From NCBI GenBank assembly GCA_018712805.1, contig DVGI01000008.1:1-42490 (forward strand): a stretch of 42,490 bases of DNA. Direction: 5' to 3'. Shown in pieces: positions 25,428 to 32,117 of this stretch (positions are counted from its first letter, which is position 1; every line of letters starts with the position of its first letter). The notes beneath the pieces are model-generated. The model had not been told where the DNA came from. It saw only the letters and a list, made by a program, of their open reading frames with translations, and ran no database searches. The position numbers and the translations under genes are program-made. The DNA is from Candidatus Fimenecus excrementavium (GTDB lineage Bacteria; Bacillota; Clostridia; Oscillospirales; Acutalibacteraceae).

Positions 25428-26397
25428 CTTTGGCAAGCGGGTTCGCGTCTGAAGCTTTTTTGAGCTGATCGTTCACAATGTGGGTGTAAATTTCGGTAGT
25501 TCCTAAGTTTTCGTGCCCTAAAATTTCTTTGAGCACCAAAACATCGACGTTGCCGTACTGATACATTAGCGTTGCCGCGGTGTGCCGAAGCTTGTGCACC
25601 GAAAGCCCGCGGTCGGAAAGCCCGCATTTATCCAAATACATATACACAATATGCTGGACGGTTTTCGGGCTGATGCGCTGAAAACGACTGCTTAAAAACA
25701 AGGCGGTTTTGTCTTTTTGGGGAACGCGATCCACCGGGCGCACCGCCATATAATTTTTAATTGCCGTCATACACGCATCGTTTAGATAAACCGTACGCTG
25801 TTTGTTGCCTTTTCCGGTCACAACAAGCGTATGGTTATCTTTTATATCCGTATAGTTAATAGAGACAAGCTCCGAAAGGCGCAGCCCGCAGTTCAAAAAC
25901 AGGGTTAAAATGCAATAGTCCCGTTCTTTAAACTTGCCGTCCACCGAATCTAAAAGACGCATACTTTCTTCGAGCGTCAAATATTTTGGCTGCGCTTTTT
26001 TTTGCTTCGGCGTTTCCAGTTCCTGCATCGGGTTTTCGTCCAACAGCTTCTGCTGCACGCTGATATAACGGAAAAAGGCGCGTATACTGCTGGATTTTCG
26101 TGCTCTTGCCGCAGCGTCGTTGTCACGTTCGGACTTGCAATAGGACAAGAATGCGTAAGCGTCCGCAAGGGATACGGTTCTTAAGAAAGCTATATCAATA
26201 TCGGAAATATCAATGTCTTCAAACGCCAGGGTAGGGGGCACCAAATTCCGATATTGCTTTAAAAAGCGGAAAAACAGAATTAAATCCAGCGCATATTCGT
26301 CCACCGTAAGTTCCGAACGATTGCGAATTGCCAGTTCATGATTTACAAAATCCTTTAAAAGCGGCGGCAAATTCGGCTGTTTTGCGTATTTGAGCAT
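25405..26397 (-). CDS. xerD: Tyrosine recombinase XerC/XerD family
   Basis: 330 residues from ATG 26397, chosen because GGGAGG lies seven bases upstream; a longer in-frame extension would run into a palindrome. The N-terminal SAM-like DNA-binding domain covers about residues 10-115. The catalytic residues of tyrosine recombinases are all present: R173 (CGLRLSEL), K196 (TGKGNKQR), H268 and R271 (VHKLRHTAAT), H295 (GHENLG) and Y304 (TEIYTH). The position beside spoIIM supports a chromosome-dimer-resolving Xer protein rather than a phage integrase. No dif site was found in this window. Confidence 0.85.
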   Translation of the reverse strand: MLKYAKQPNLPPLLKDFVNHELAIRNRSELTVDEYALDLILFFRFLKQYRNLVPPTLAFEDIDISDIDIAFLRTVSLADAYAFLSYCKSERDNDAAARARKSSSIRAFFRYISVQQKLLDENPMQELETPKQKKAQPKYLTLEESMRLLDSVDGKFKERDYCILTLFLNCGLRLSELVSINYTDIKDNHTLVVTGKGNKQRTVYLNDACMTAIKNYMAVRPVDRVPQKDKTALFLSSRFQRISPKTVQHIVYMYLDKCGLSDRGLSVHKLRHTAATLMYQYGNVDVLVLKEILGHENLGTTEIYTHIVNDQLKKASDANPLAKVKQTKKD

Positions 26398-26414
26398 TGT
26401 AATACCTCCCAAGG

Positions 26415-26437
26415 TATCGTGAAACTGTTTCACGATA
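26415..26437. repeat. 23-bp perfect palindrome just upstream of xerD
   Basis: Arms TATCGTGAAAC and GTTTCACGATA meet at a single central base (26426). It ends five bases before the xerD ribosome binding site. The RBS itself is inside a second small inverted repeat, TACCT/AGGTA (26403-26407 and 26412-26416). The palindrome could be a repressor operator or a leader hairpin. The one-base spacer excludes a normal XerCD dif layout (two 11-bp arms around 6 bp). Confidence 0.75.
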
Positions 26438-26482
26438 AACAATTTATAAGATTGGACCACGATTTTAAATTTTAAATCAGAT

Positions 26483-26542
26483 AAAGCTATAAGTTTTCGA
26501 CAAAAGGGCGATAGCTTTACAGCTGAAATTTTCGAAAACTTA
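26483..26542. repeat. Two interleaved inverted repeats (pseudoknot-type order)
   Basis: AAAGCTAT (26483-26490) pairs with ATAGCTTT (26511-26518), and AAGTTTTCGA (26491-26500) pairs with TCGAAAACTT (26532-26541; one more T-A pair extends it to 26542). The order A-B-A'-B' means that the two helices interlock or exclude each other. The stretch lies about 100 bp upstream of xerD in AT-rich non-coding DNA. Function is unknown. Confidence 0.65.
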
Positions 26543-27036
26543 AACAGGAAGATAAAGTCAACAGTAATTAAATAGAATTTAATAAGCCGTCATGTTCAGA
26601 TATCCATCTTTGCTGAATTATTTTATAACCCAATAAAATTCAGATTCATACAGACTTTGAGTAAAAAATATACAATCCTAAATAAATTGCTCCTGTTTGC
26701 AGCCAATCAGATTTTTTGAAACGATGTAGGATAAAATGAAAACAAACTGAATCGATAAGAAAAAACGGATTACAAGCTTTTAACAAATAAACAATAAATA
26801 GAAAAGAAAATCTTTTCAAATCAGTTTGTTGTCTAAACGAAAGCAAAATCTAAAATATAATAGGTAATCGTCCTTGAATCAACATAAGCGAAAAGAAGCC
26901 CGTCCGCCCAGGAAAACCACTAAAACGGCCATTTTAAGGCATTTATTTGTAATTTCTGTCCCCTCAATTATACAAAACATTGATTTTATATAATTATAAC
27001 AAAATTTTTATAGCCTGTCAACCCTATTAAAATTCT
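26543..27036. other. AT-rich intergenic region with a short GC-richer islet
   Basis: This roughly 500-base stretch has no convincing gene. It is much more AT-rich than the rest of the window. A sharply GC-richer island (about 26896-26940, containing GCCCGTCCGCCCAGG on the plus strand) stands out. Short open stretches on the minus strand through the island lack a start with a ribosome binding site. A 66-codon minus-strand frame at 26646-26846 is Phe/Leu-rich in the way random AT-rich DNA is. It may be a decayed mobile element or a non-coding RNA region; I cannot decide. Confidence 0.4.
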
Positions 27037-27080
27037 AAATAAAAAGAGAGCCGCTAAATCTGCAGGCTCTCTTTTTATTT
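27037..27080. terminator. Terminator at the end of the cwlD-nanE operon
   Basis: A 16-bp perfect stem, AAATAAAAAGAGAGCC with GGCTCTCTTTTTATTT, separated by 12 bases. On the minus strand it ends in a T-rich tract and overlaps the stop codon of the last gene. Confidence 0.88.
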
Positions 27081-27285
27081 ATTTTCTGTTTAGCCAATCT
27101 TTAAAATCGTCAAGTAAATTATAAAAAATTTGTATTATTGTTCCGACGGCTAAAATTCCACAGCCTAAAACAATTAAGAAAGCTATGTCTGAATCAGTAG
27201 ATTTGTAATATACGTATGAAATCACGCCGCCAACAAGTGCAACAATAATATATATGGCTACTAATACCCATTTCCTCTTTGTCAT
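27079..27285 (-). CDS. Small two-helix membrane protein, unknown function
   Basis: 68 residues from ATG 27285 with TGAGGGG just upstream. Two transmembrane helices are clear (VLVAIYIIVALVGGVISYVYY and IAFLIVLGCGILAVGTIIQIF), with a charged C-terminal tail (NLLDDFKDWLNRK). I do not recognise a family. It is the last gene before a strong terminator, 26 nt after nanE, and shares the AT-rich composition of the neighbouring intergenic region more than that of nanE. It could be a recent addition to the operon. Confidence 0.65.
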   Translation of the reverse strand: MTKRKWVLVAIYIIVALVGGVISYVYYKSTDSDIAFLIVLGCGILAVGTIIQIFYNLLDDFKDWLNRK

Positions 27286-27311
27286 ATATCCCCTCAAAAT
27301 TTGATAAAATT

Positions 27312-28001
27312 TTATTTTCCCAACGCAGCGTCGGTCACCTTGCGGAAACGCGCGGTAATATCTTTCGGACGTGTAACCGCAGAACCGATGACAACCGCAT
27401 ACGGTTTTGCCGCCCAGACTTTTTCAAGCTGTCCGACTTCCCAAATCCCGCCTTCGGCAATCACTTTGGCGTTGACGGTTTCCACAAGCGTATGAATAAA
27501 ATCATAGTCCGGAATCGCAATGCCTTTTGTCGCCGCTGTGTAGCTTCGAAGTGTACAGCCTATATAATCAAAGCCCAAAGCGTCCGCGTTCTTAGCTTCT
27601 TCTAAATCCGCAATATCCGCCATAATTTCAACCTGAGGCTTTGCTTTGCGGATATAAGAAACCAAATCTTCGAGTTTTTCCCCGTTTGGACGATTACGAA
27701 GCGTTGCGTCGAGTGCCACAACTTCGGTATCGGTTTCTTCCAAAAGCGCTTTTACCTCTTTTAAAGTCGGCGTAATATAAACGTCGCTGTCCGGGTAAAC
27801 CGCTTTGATAATGCCGATGGTCGGCAGGTCAACTTCTTTTTTAATGCTGTTAATGTCGGAAACATAATTGCACCGAATCCCGTCGGCACCGCCGGCCTTG
27901 GCGGCTTTTGCCATCAGGTGCATAATGTTGTAGCCGTAAAGCGGTTCCCCTTCCACAGCCTGGCAGCTTATAATTAAGCTGCCTTTTTTTATATAAGCCA
28001 T
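27312..28001 (-). CDS. nanE: N-acetylmannosamine-6-phosphate 2-epimerase
   Basis: 229 residues with the NanE TIM-barrel signatures: ISCQAVEGEPLYGYNIMHLMA at the start, AGGADGIRCNYVSDINSIK, PTIGIIKAVYPDSDVYITPT, VALDATLRNRPNGE and the C-terminal VIAEGGIWEVGQLEKVW with VVIGSAVTRP. It converts ManNAc-6-phosphate to GlcNAc-6-phosphate in sialic acid catabolism. GAGGTGAG is a strong ribosome binding site. It lies 15 nt after the nanA-like gene. No N-acetylmannosamine kinase (nanK) or sialic acid transporter is in the window. Confidence 0.95.
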   Translation of the reverse strand: MAYIKKGSLIISCQAVEGEPLYGYNIMHLMAKAAKAGGADGIRCNYVSDINSIKKEVDLPTIGIIKAVYPDSDVYITPTLKEVKALLEETDTEVVALDATLRNRPNGEKLEDLVSYIRKAKPQVEIMADIADLEEAKNADALGFDYIGCTLRSYTAATKGIAIPDYDFIHTLVETVNAKVIAEGGIWEVGQLEKVWAAKPYAVVIGSAVTRPKDITARFRKVTDAALGK

Positions 28002-28016
28002 TTTCTCACCTCTAAA

Positions 28017-28886
28017 TTATAAAGAAGCGGCGATTTCTTTCGCTTTGGCGCGGCCCTCGTCAGAAAGCGGCAGGAACGGTTTTCTGCACTCCCCTACCGG
28101 CACGCCGAGGTTTTTCAGTATTTCTTTTTCCATCTGGAATACGCCGTAAGGCATCATAGCTTCAATAATGCGGTTCGCCTTTTCCTGCGCTTTCTGCGCG
28201 GCGCGGATATCACCGGCATTAAAGTTGTTGTAAATATCCAAAATGATTTTCGGCATAAAGTTATATGTACTGCCGATACCGCCGTCAGCGCCCATAGAAA
28301 GACCTGCAACCAGCATTTCGTCAAAGCCGTTAAACACAACCAGTTCACGTTTTAAGTGCTTGAACATTTCCAGTTCAAACAGGTTCTGCGAAGTATGTTT
28401 AATGCCGAGCAGTTTTTCGTCGTCGATAAAGGAATTGACAACGTCAAGCATGCCGTTAAAGCCGCCCGCGTTCGGGAAATTATACATCAGCATCGGCAAC
28501 GAGGTTGCGTGCATAATGTCGGAATAATAGGTTTTAATCGCTTCCAGCGGGAAGGAATAATAGAACGGCGCAACGGCGCTTACGGCGTCAAATCCGCTTT
28601 CTTCCGCAACTTTAGCCATACGGATTGCGCTGTCTGTGGAAATCGCACCGACATGGGCGAACAAATTGCACTTACCCGCCATGTGTTTCCCGACCACGTG
28701 GAAAACTTCCATGCGCTCTTCTTCGGTCAGCAAAAAGCCCTCGCCGGTGCTGCCGCCGACATAAAGACCGGAAAGACCGGAGTCAATACAGAAATCCGCC
28801 AGTCTTTTCAGCGCATCAAAATCAACGCTGCCGTCCGCCTTAAACGGGGTCATCAGTGCGGAATAAACGCCCTTGTAGTTTTTCAT
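28017..28886 (-). CDS. nanA: N-acetylneuraminate lyase
   Basis: 289 residues from ATG 28886. There are three consecutive ATG codons (28892, 28889, 28886); the second or third is best spaced from AGGAG. It is a DHDPS-superfamily aldolase with YVGGSTGEGFLLTEEER, VAPFYYSFPLEAIKTYY, MYNFPNAGGFNG and the Schiff-base lysine in LLGIKHTSQNLFE. The GSTGEGFLL and YY stretches and the adjacent nanE favour sialic acid lyase over DapA, which is encoded separately in the window. It cleaves Neu5Ac to ManNAc and pyruvate. Confidence 0.92.
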   Translation of the reverse strand: MKNYKGVYSALMTPFKADGSVDFDALKRLADFCIDSGLSGLYVGGSTGEGFLLTEEERMEVFHVVGKHMAGKCNLFAHVGAISTDSAIRMAKVAEESGFDAVSAVAPFYYSFPLEAIKTYYSDIMHATSLPMLMYNFPNAGGFNGMLDVVNSFIDDEKLLGIKHTSQNLFELEMFKHLKRELVVFNGFDEMLVAGLSMGADGGIGSTYNFMPKIILDIYNNFNAGDIRAAQKAQEKANRIIEAMMPYGVFQMEKEILKNLGVPVGECRKPFLPLSDEGRAKAKEIAASL

Positions 28887-28912
28887 CATCATCGCTCCTA
28901 AATTTTTTGGAC

Positions 28913-29146
28913 TTATTTATTTTCGGCCTGTCCTAAATGGGAATTGATAAAGTTCGTTACTTTATCGTTATCTAAGACGAAGCGTTCAAATGCATAATTG
29001 GTTAAGTATTCTTTATCAAAGGTAAACAGAGAGGATTTCTTGCCCGCGTATTTTCTCTGCACGTGTCTCGCACCGGCGGCAACCGCAGCAAGCGTCGTAG
29101 CGGCCAACACAGAGCCTTGCAGATTCAACCATTTGGTTTTGCGCAT
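28913..29146 (-). CDS. Small protein of unknown function with one hydrophobic segment
   Basis: 77 residues from ATG 29146, with AGGAG eight bases upstream (an ATG at 29152 is too close to it). The N-terminus MRKTKWLNLQGSVLAATTLAAVAAGARHVQRKY has a short hydrophobic stretch like a weak membrane anchor or signal. The rest is soluble and acidic (SSLFTFDKEYLTNYAFERFV). I do not recognise the family. Its ribosome binding site overlaps the stop codon of the gene upstream, so it is clearly part of the radA-nan operon. Confidence 0.65.
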   Translation of the reverse strand: MRKTKWLNLQGSVLAATTLAAVAAGARHVQRKYAGKKSSLFTFDKEYLTNYAFERFVLDNDKVTNFINSHLGQAENK

Positions 29147-29157
29147 AACCATCTCTC

Positions 29158-29898
29158 CTATTCAATCCTAAGTGGAATCAAGCTGCCGATGTCTTTCAGC
29201 GGTTTGCCGCAAAGGGACTCAGGGTAAACGCCGTAGTTACGAAGAAATGAACGAATTCGCTCGGCGTCCTCATGCTTCTTATAATCGCCGACAAACAAAA
29301 GTGTATCTTTTGAAATCAGCCCGCAGCAACCGCCGAAAAGGCCGTAGTGGTAACCGTCTAAACATACACTCCCCTTTTGCACGAGCAAAACATCGAAAAA
29401 AGGGGTTAAAGCCTTTTCAATTCCGGGGTCGTCGGTTACAACTGCATTTTCGCTGACAACGGCGACCGAGCATTTTGTATATCCTTGTTTGCAACTGATT
29501 ATAGCACAATCTTCCGATTTTGCCAAATGAAAAATCGAAGAATCTAAAGTTTTTGGATTGCAAATCAGCGTTTTTCCGATTTTGACAGCATTATATGGCA
29601 CGTCCAAAGGATATCCGTCCTTCGGCGCGCTTCCGAACGCACATTCCGCGCCTTTTTCTTGAAGCATAATGGCAAGCTGTTCTTGCCCGGGGTCGAGTAA
29701 AAATCTGCCGTTGCCGAACGGAAAAACAACCAAATCGGCGTGCGTTGCAAGCGCGCCTGAAATACAGTCAGCCTTTTTCGTGTAAAGAACGGAAATCCCG
29801 AGGCTTTTTAAGGATTTCTCGTATGCTCGCAAGCCGTCCCCGGCGATTATCATCTTAACTTGTCCGTCGGGCAGATATGGGTCTAACACGAAGCGCAT
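29158..29898 (-). CDS. Conserved protein of unknown function, possibly DUF6873 / GME (pentein)-like fold
   Basis: 246 residues from ATG 29898; the start shares one base with the radA stop (TGATG). Alternating hydrophobic strands with short Asp/Gly turns recur along the chain (ALATHADLVVFPFGNGRFLL, CSVAVVSENAVVTDDPGIEK, GGCCGLISKDTLLFVGDY). They resemble the repeated units of amidinotransferase/deiminase-like (GME) propeller proteins, and I recall a Clostridia family of this type named DUF6873. That link is from memory and tentative. There is no signal peptide or membrane helix. A catalytic Cys-His pair of that superfamily is not evident; the cysteine pair in GGCCG is notable. Function unknown. 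Confidence 0.6.
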   Translation of the reverse strand: MRFVLDPYLPDGQVKMIIAGDGLRAYEKSLKSLGISVLYTKKADCISGALATHADLVVFPFGNGRFLLDPGQEQLAIMLQEKGAECAFGSAPKDGYPLDVPYNAVKIGKTLICNPKTLDSSIFHLAKSEDCAIISCKQGYTKCSVAVVSENAVVTDDPGIEKALTPFFDVLLVQKGSVCLDGYHYGLFGGCCGLISKDTLLFVGDYKKHEDAERIRSFLRNYGVYPESLCGKPLKDIGSLIPLRIE

Positions 29899-31274
29899 CA
29901 AATAATCGCCTCAAACGCCTGTCGAATATTCCCGACGCCGATGACTTCAATATTGGCACGCAAAGTGTTTTTGATTTTTTGCAGGTTGTAACGCGGCACA
30001 ACACACTTTTTAAAACCGAGTTTTTCCGCTTCCCGAATCCGCTGTTCGCAGGCGTTCACCGCACGAATTTCGCCGCCGAGCCCGATTTCACCGAACGCCA
30101 AAACATCTTCCGGCACGGGGATGTCTTTAAGCCCGGAAACAATCGCAAGCGCCACGGAAAGGTCGCACGCCGGCTCATCGATTTTAAGGCCGCCGACAAT
30201 ATTAACGTAACAATCCATATTGCCGAGGAAATACCCTGCACGCTTTTCCAAAACAGCCAAAAGCATTGCCATTCTGCCGTAATCAACGCCGGTTGCCATT
30301 CGGCGCGGCGTGCCGAATCCCGTCGGTGTGACAAGGCTTTGCACTTCGGCAAGAATCGGCCGTGAGCCCTCCATAATACACGCAACACAAGTGCCGGAAA
30401 CATTTTTCGGTCGTCCGGCCAAAAGCATCTGCGAGGGGTTTTCCACTTCAAAAAGCCCGTTGTCTTCCATTTCAAAAACGCCGATTTCGTTGGTAGAGCC
30501 GTATCGATTTTTCACAGCGCGCAAAATGCGGTAAGAAAGATTTCTGTCGCCTTCAAAATACAAAACAGCGTCCACAATATGTTCTAACACCTTCGGACCG
30601 GCAATATTGCCGTCTTTGTTGACGTGACCGACAACGACAATCGGAATGTTCAGCGTTTTCGCCGTACGCATAAATAGATTGGTGGTTTCGCGCACCTGCG
30701 TGACGCTGCCGAACGAGGAATTCAAATCGGTAATATTCATCGTCTGAATGGAGTCTATCATCACAATATCCGGCTTTTCGGACGCGATAACTTCGCAAAT
30801 ATACTGCGCGTCGGTTTCACAAAGCAAATATAGGTTGTCCGTCGTTACGCCGAGACGTTTTGCACGCAATTTCAGCTGGTGAGCAGATTCTTCACCGGAG
30901 ACATATAAAATTTTCATTTTCTTGCCGAGATGCTCGCAAATCTGCAACAGCAAGGTGGATTTGCCAATCCCCGGGTCGCCGCTTAATAGCACAAGCGAGC
31001 CTTTGACAATCCCGCCGCCGAGCACGCGGTTGAGCTCCCGAAGCCCGGTGTCAAATCGGTGTTCCGTGTCGGCGCTGATTTCCTGCAGCTTTTGAACCGA
31101 AGCGCGATTAGCATAAGAAGAAAGTGCGCGCTTTTTGGCACTTCCCGTTTCCACCGTGCGCAGTTCTTCCTCCATTGTATTCCATTCCTGGCACGCCGGG
31201 CACTGCCCATACCATTTTGAGGTTTCGTGCCCGCAGGCTGAACAAACATAAACCGTTTTTGTTTTTGATGCCAT
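29898..31274 (-). CDS. radA: DNA repair protein RadA
   Basis: 458 residues from ATG 31274. It has an N-terminal zinc finger (CSACGHETSKWYGQCPAC), a RecA-like ATPase with Walker A LLSGDPGIGKSTLLLQ and the RadA-specific KNRYG motif in AVKNRYGSTNEIGVFEM, and a C-terminal Lon-like domain (CYVNIVGGLKIDEPACDLSV). RadA is a helicase that helps branch migration in recombination. It follows cwlD by 16 nt and is translationally coupled to the next gene. Confidence 0.97.
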   Translation of the reverse strand: MASKTKTVYVCSACGHETSKWYGQCPACQEWNTMEEELRTVETGSAKKRALSSYANRASVQKLQEISADTEHRFDTGLRELNRVLGGGIVKGSLVLLSGDPGIGKSTLLLQICEHLGKKMKILYVSGEESAHQLKLRAKRLGVTTDNLYLLCETDAQYICEVIASEKPDIVMIDSIQTMNITDLNSSFGSVTQVRETTNLFMRTAKTLNIPIVVVGHVNKDGNIAGPKVLEHIVDAVLYFEGDRNLSYRILRAVKNRYGSTNEIGVFEMEDNGLFEVENPSQMLLAGRPKNVSGTCVACIMEGSRPILAEVQSLVTPTGFGTPRRMATGVDYGRMAMLLAVLEKRAGYFLGNMDCYVNIVGGLKIDEPACDLSVALAIVSGLKDIPVPEDVLAFGEIGLGGEIRAVNACEQRIREAEKLGFKKCVVPRYNLQKIKNTLRANIEVIGVGNIRQAFEAII

Positions 31275-31290
31275 TTTTCTCAAACCTTTA

Positions 31291-32001
31291 TTATAAATTC
31301 ATATAATTTAAAATGCCCGCCGCAACGGCAAAAGCCATTTGCTTTTGGGATTCTTCATCTTTTAAAAGCGCCGTATCCTGTTGGTTTGACAAGAAACCGC
31401 ATTCCACAAGAACCGCCGTTTGCTTCGCGTAATACAGCAAATAAATGGAACTGCCCGATTTCTTGATTTCGCGCGTGTTATCCGGCTGTAAAAGGCTTAC
31501 AACAGATTGCTGAATACAATTTGCAAGCGCGGAGCTTGACGTTGTGTTCGGCGAATAAAAGACCTGTGTGCCGCGCTGAGAACTGTCCGTGTATTTGTTT
31601 TGATGAATACTGACAAACAGTGCGCCCGGATAACTTTCCATAATTTTCATACGGTTATGAATGTCGGAAACCTTTTTCTCGCGAATGGTTTTTGCCGTTT
31701 CGTCGTGAATAGAATCTTCATTTGTTCGCGTCATCACGGTTTCTACGCCGAAGGCACGAAGCTGTTGTTCCAATGCTTTCGCAATTTGCAAATTCAGTGT
31801 TTCTTCTTCCGTGCCGTCATAAGCGACAGCACCGCCGTCCGCCCCGCCGTGACCGGCATCAATAATGACAATCGGCTTTTCCGTTGATTTTTCGGGAACG
31901 GTCGCAAGTTGTGTTGTGTGCACGGTAAACGCAAAAAAAGACAGGCAAACCGCAAAAATAAATACCGCGCAAAATACACGAAAGCTCGCCTTTTTCTTCA
32001 T
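31291..32001 (-). CDS. cwlD: N-acetylmuramoyl-L-alanine amidase, CwlD-like
   Basis: 236 residues from ATG 32001. An N-terminal hydrophobic segment (VFCAVFIFAVCLSFFAFTV) acts as signal or anchor. The amidase_3 domain has zinc ligands in IIDAGHGGADGGAV (H51), an early Glu near residue 66, LFVSIHQNKYT and the catalytic Glu in AVLVECGFLSN. Length and single-domain layout fit CwlD, which removes the stem peptide from spore cortex muramic acid so muramic-delta-lactam can form. Sporulation context elsewhere in the window agrees. It has its own SigA-like promoter, which is unusual for a purely sporulation gene, so another wall amidase role is possible. Confidence 0.85.
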   Translation of the reverse strand: MKKKASFRVFCAVFIFAVCLSFFAFTVHTTQLATVPEKSTEKPIVIIDAGHGGADGGAVAYDGTEEETLNLQIAKALEQQLRAFGVETVMTRTNEDSIHDETAKTIREKKVSDIHNRMKIMESYPGALFVSIHQNKYTDSSQRGTQVFYSPNTTSSSALANCIQQSVVSLLQPDNTREIKKSGSSIYLLYYAKQTAVLVECGFLSNQQDTALLKDEESQKQMAFAVAAGILNYMNL

Positions 32002-32043
32002 GTTACCACCCCACCAAAATATATGTGGCGGCAACTGTAATTA

Positions 32044-32072
32044 TTATAGAGCATATCGCTTCGCAAGGCAAG
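32044..32072 (-). promoter_or_regulatory. SigA-type promoter of the cwlD-radA-nan operon
   Basis: On the minus strand -35 TTGCCT (32072-32067) and -10 TATAAT (32049-32044), 17 bp apart. The -35 starts directly after the T-tract of the tsf terminator. Confidence 0.7.
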
Positions 32073-32107
32073 AAAAAAAGCACACCGGTTACCCGATGTG
32101 CTTTCAA
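32073..32107 (-). terminator. Terminator of rpsB-tsf
   Basis: On the minus strand AAAGCACATCGG, loop GTAA, CCGGTGTGCT, then a run of seven T. It lies about 10 nt after the tsf stop. Confidence 0.88.
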
Positions 32108-32117
32108 AAAACTTTGC

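Noticed and set aside
25405-26397. Tyrosine recombinase as a phage or integrative-element integrase
   Set aside because: Neighbouring spoIIM, the absence of other mobile genes or attachment repeats, and core-like codon use favour a housekeeping Xer protein.
26415-26437. The xerD-upstream palindrome as a dif or phage attachment site
   Set aside because: dif needs two 11-bp arms around about 6 bp and imperfect symmetry; here the centre is one base and the symmetry perfect, which fits an operator or hairpin better.
26646-26846. 66-codon frame on the minus strand in the AT-rich gap
   Set aside because: No convincing ribosome binding site, no recognisable family, and Phe/Leu/Ile-rich composition as expected from translating AT-rich DNA.
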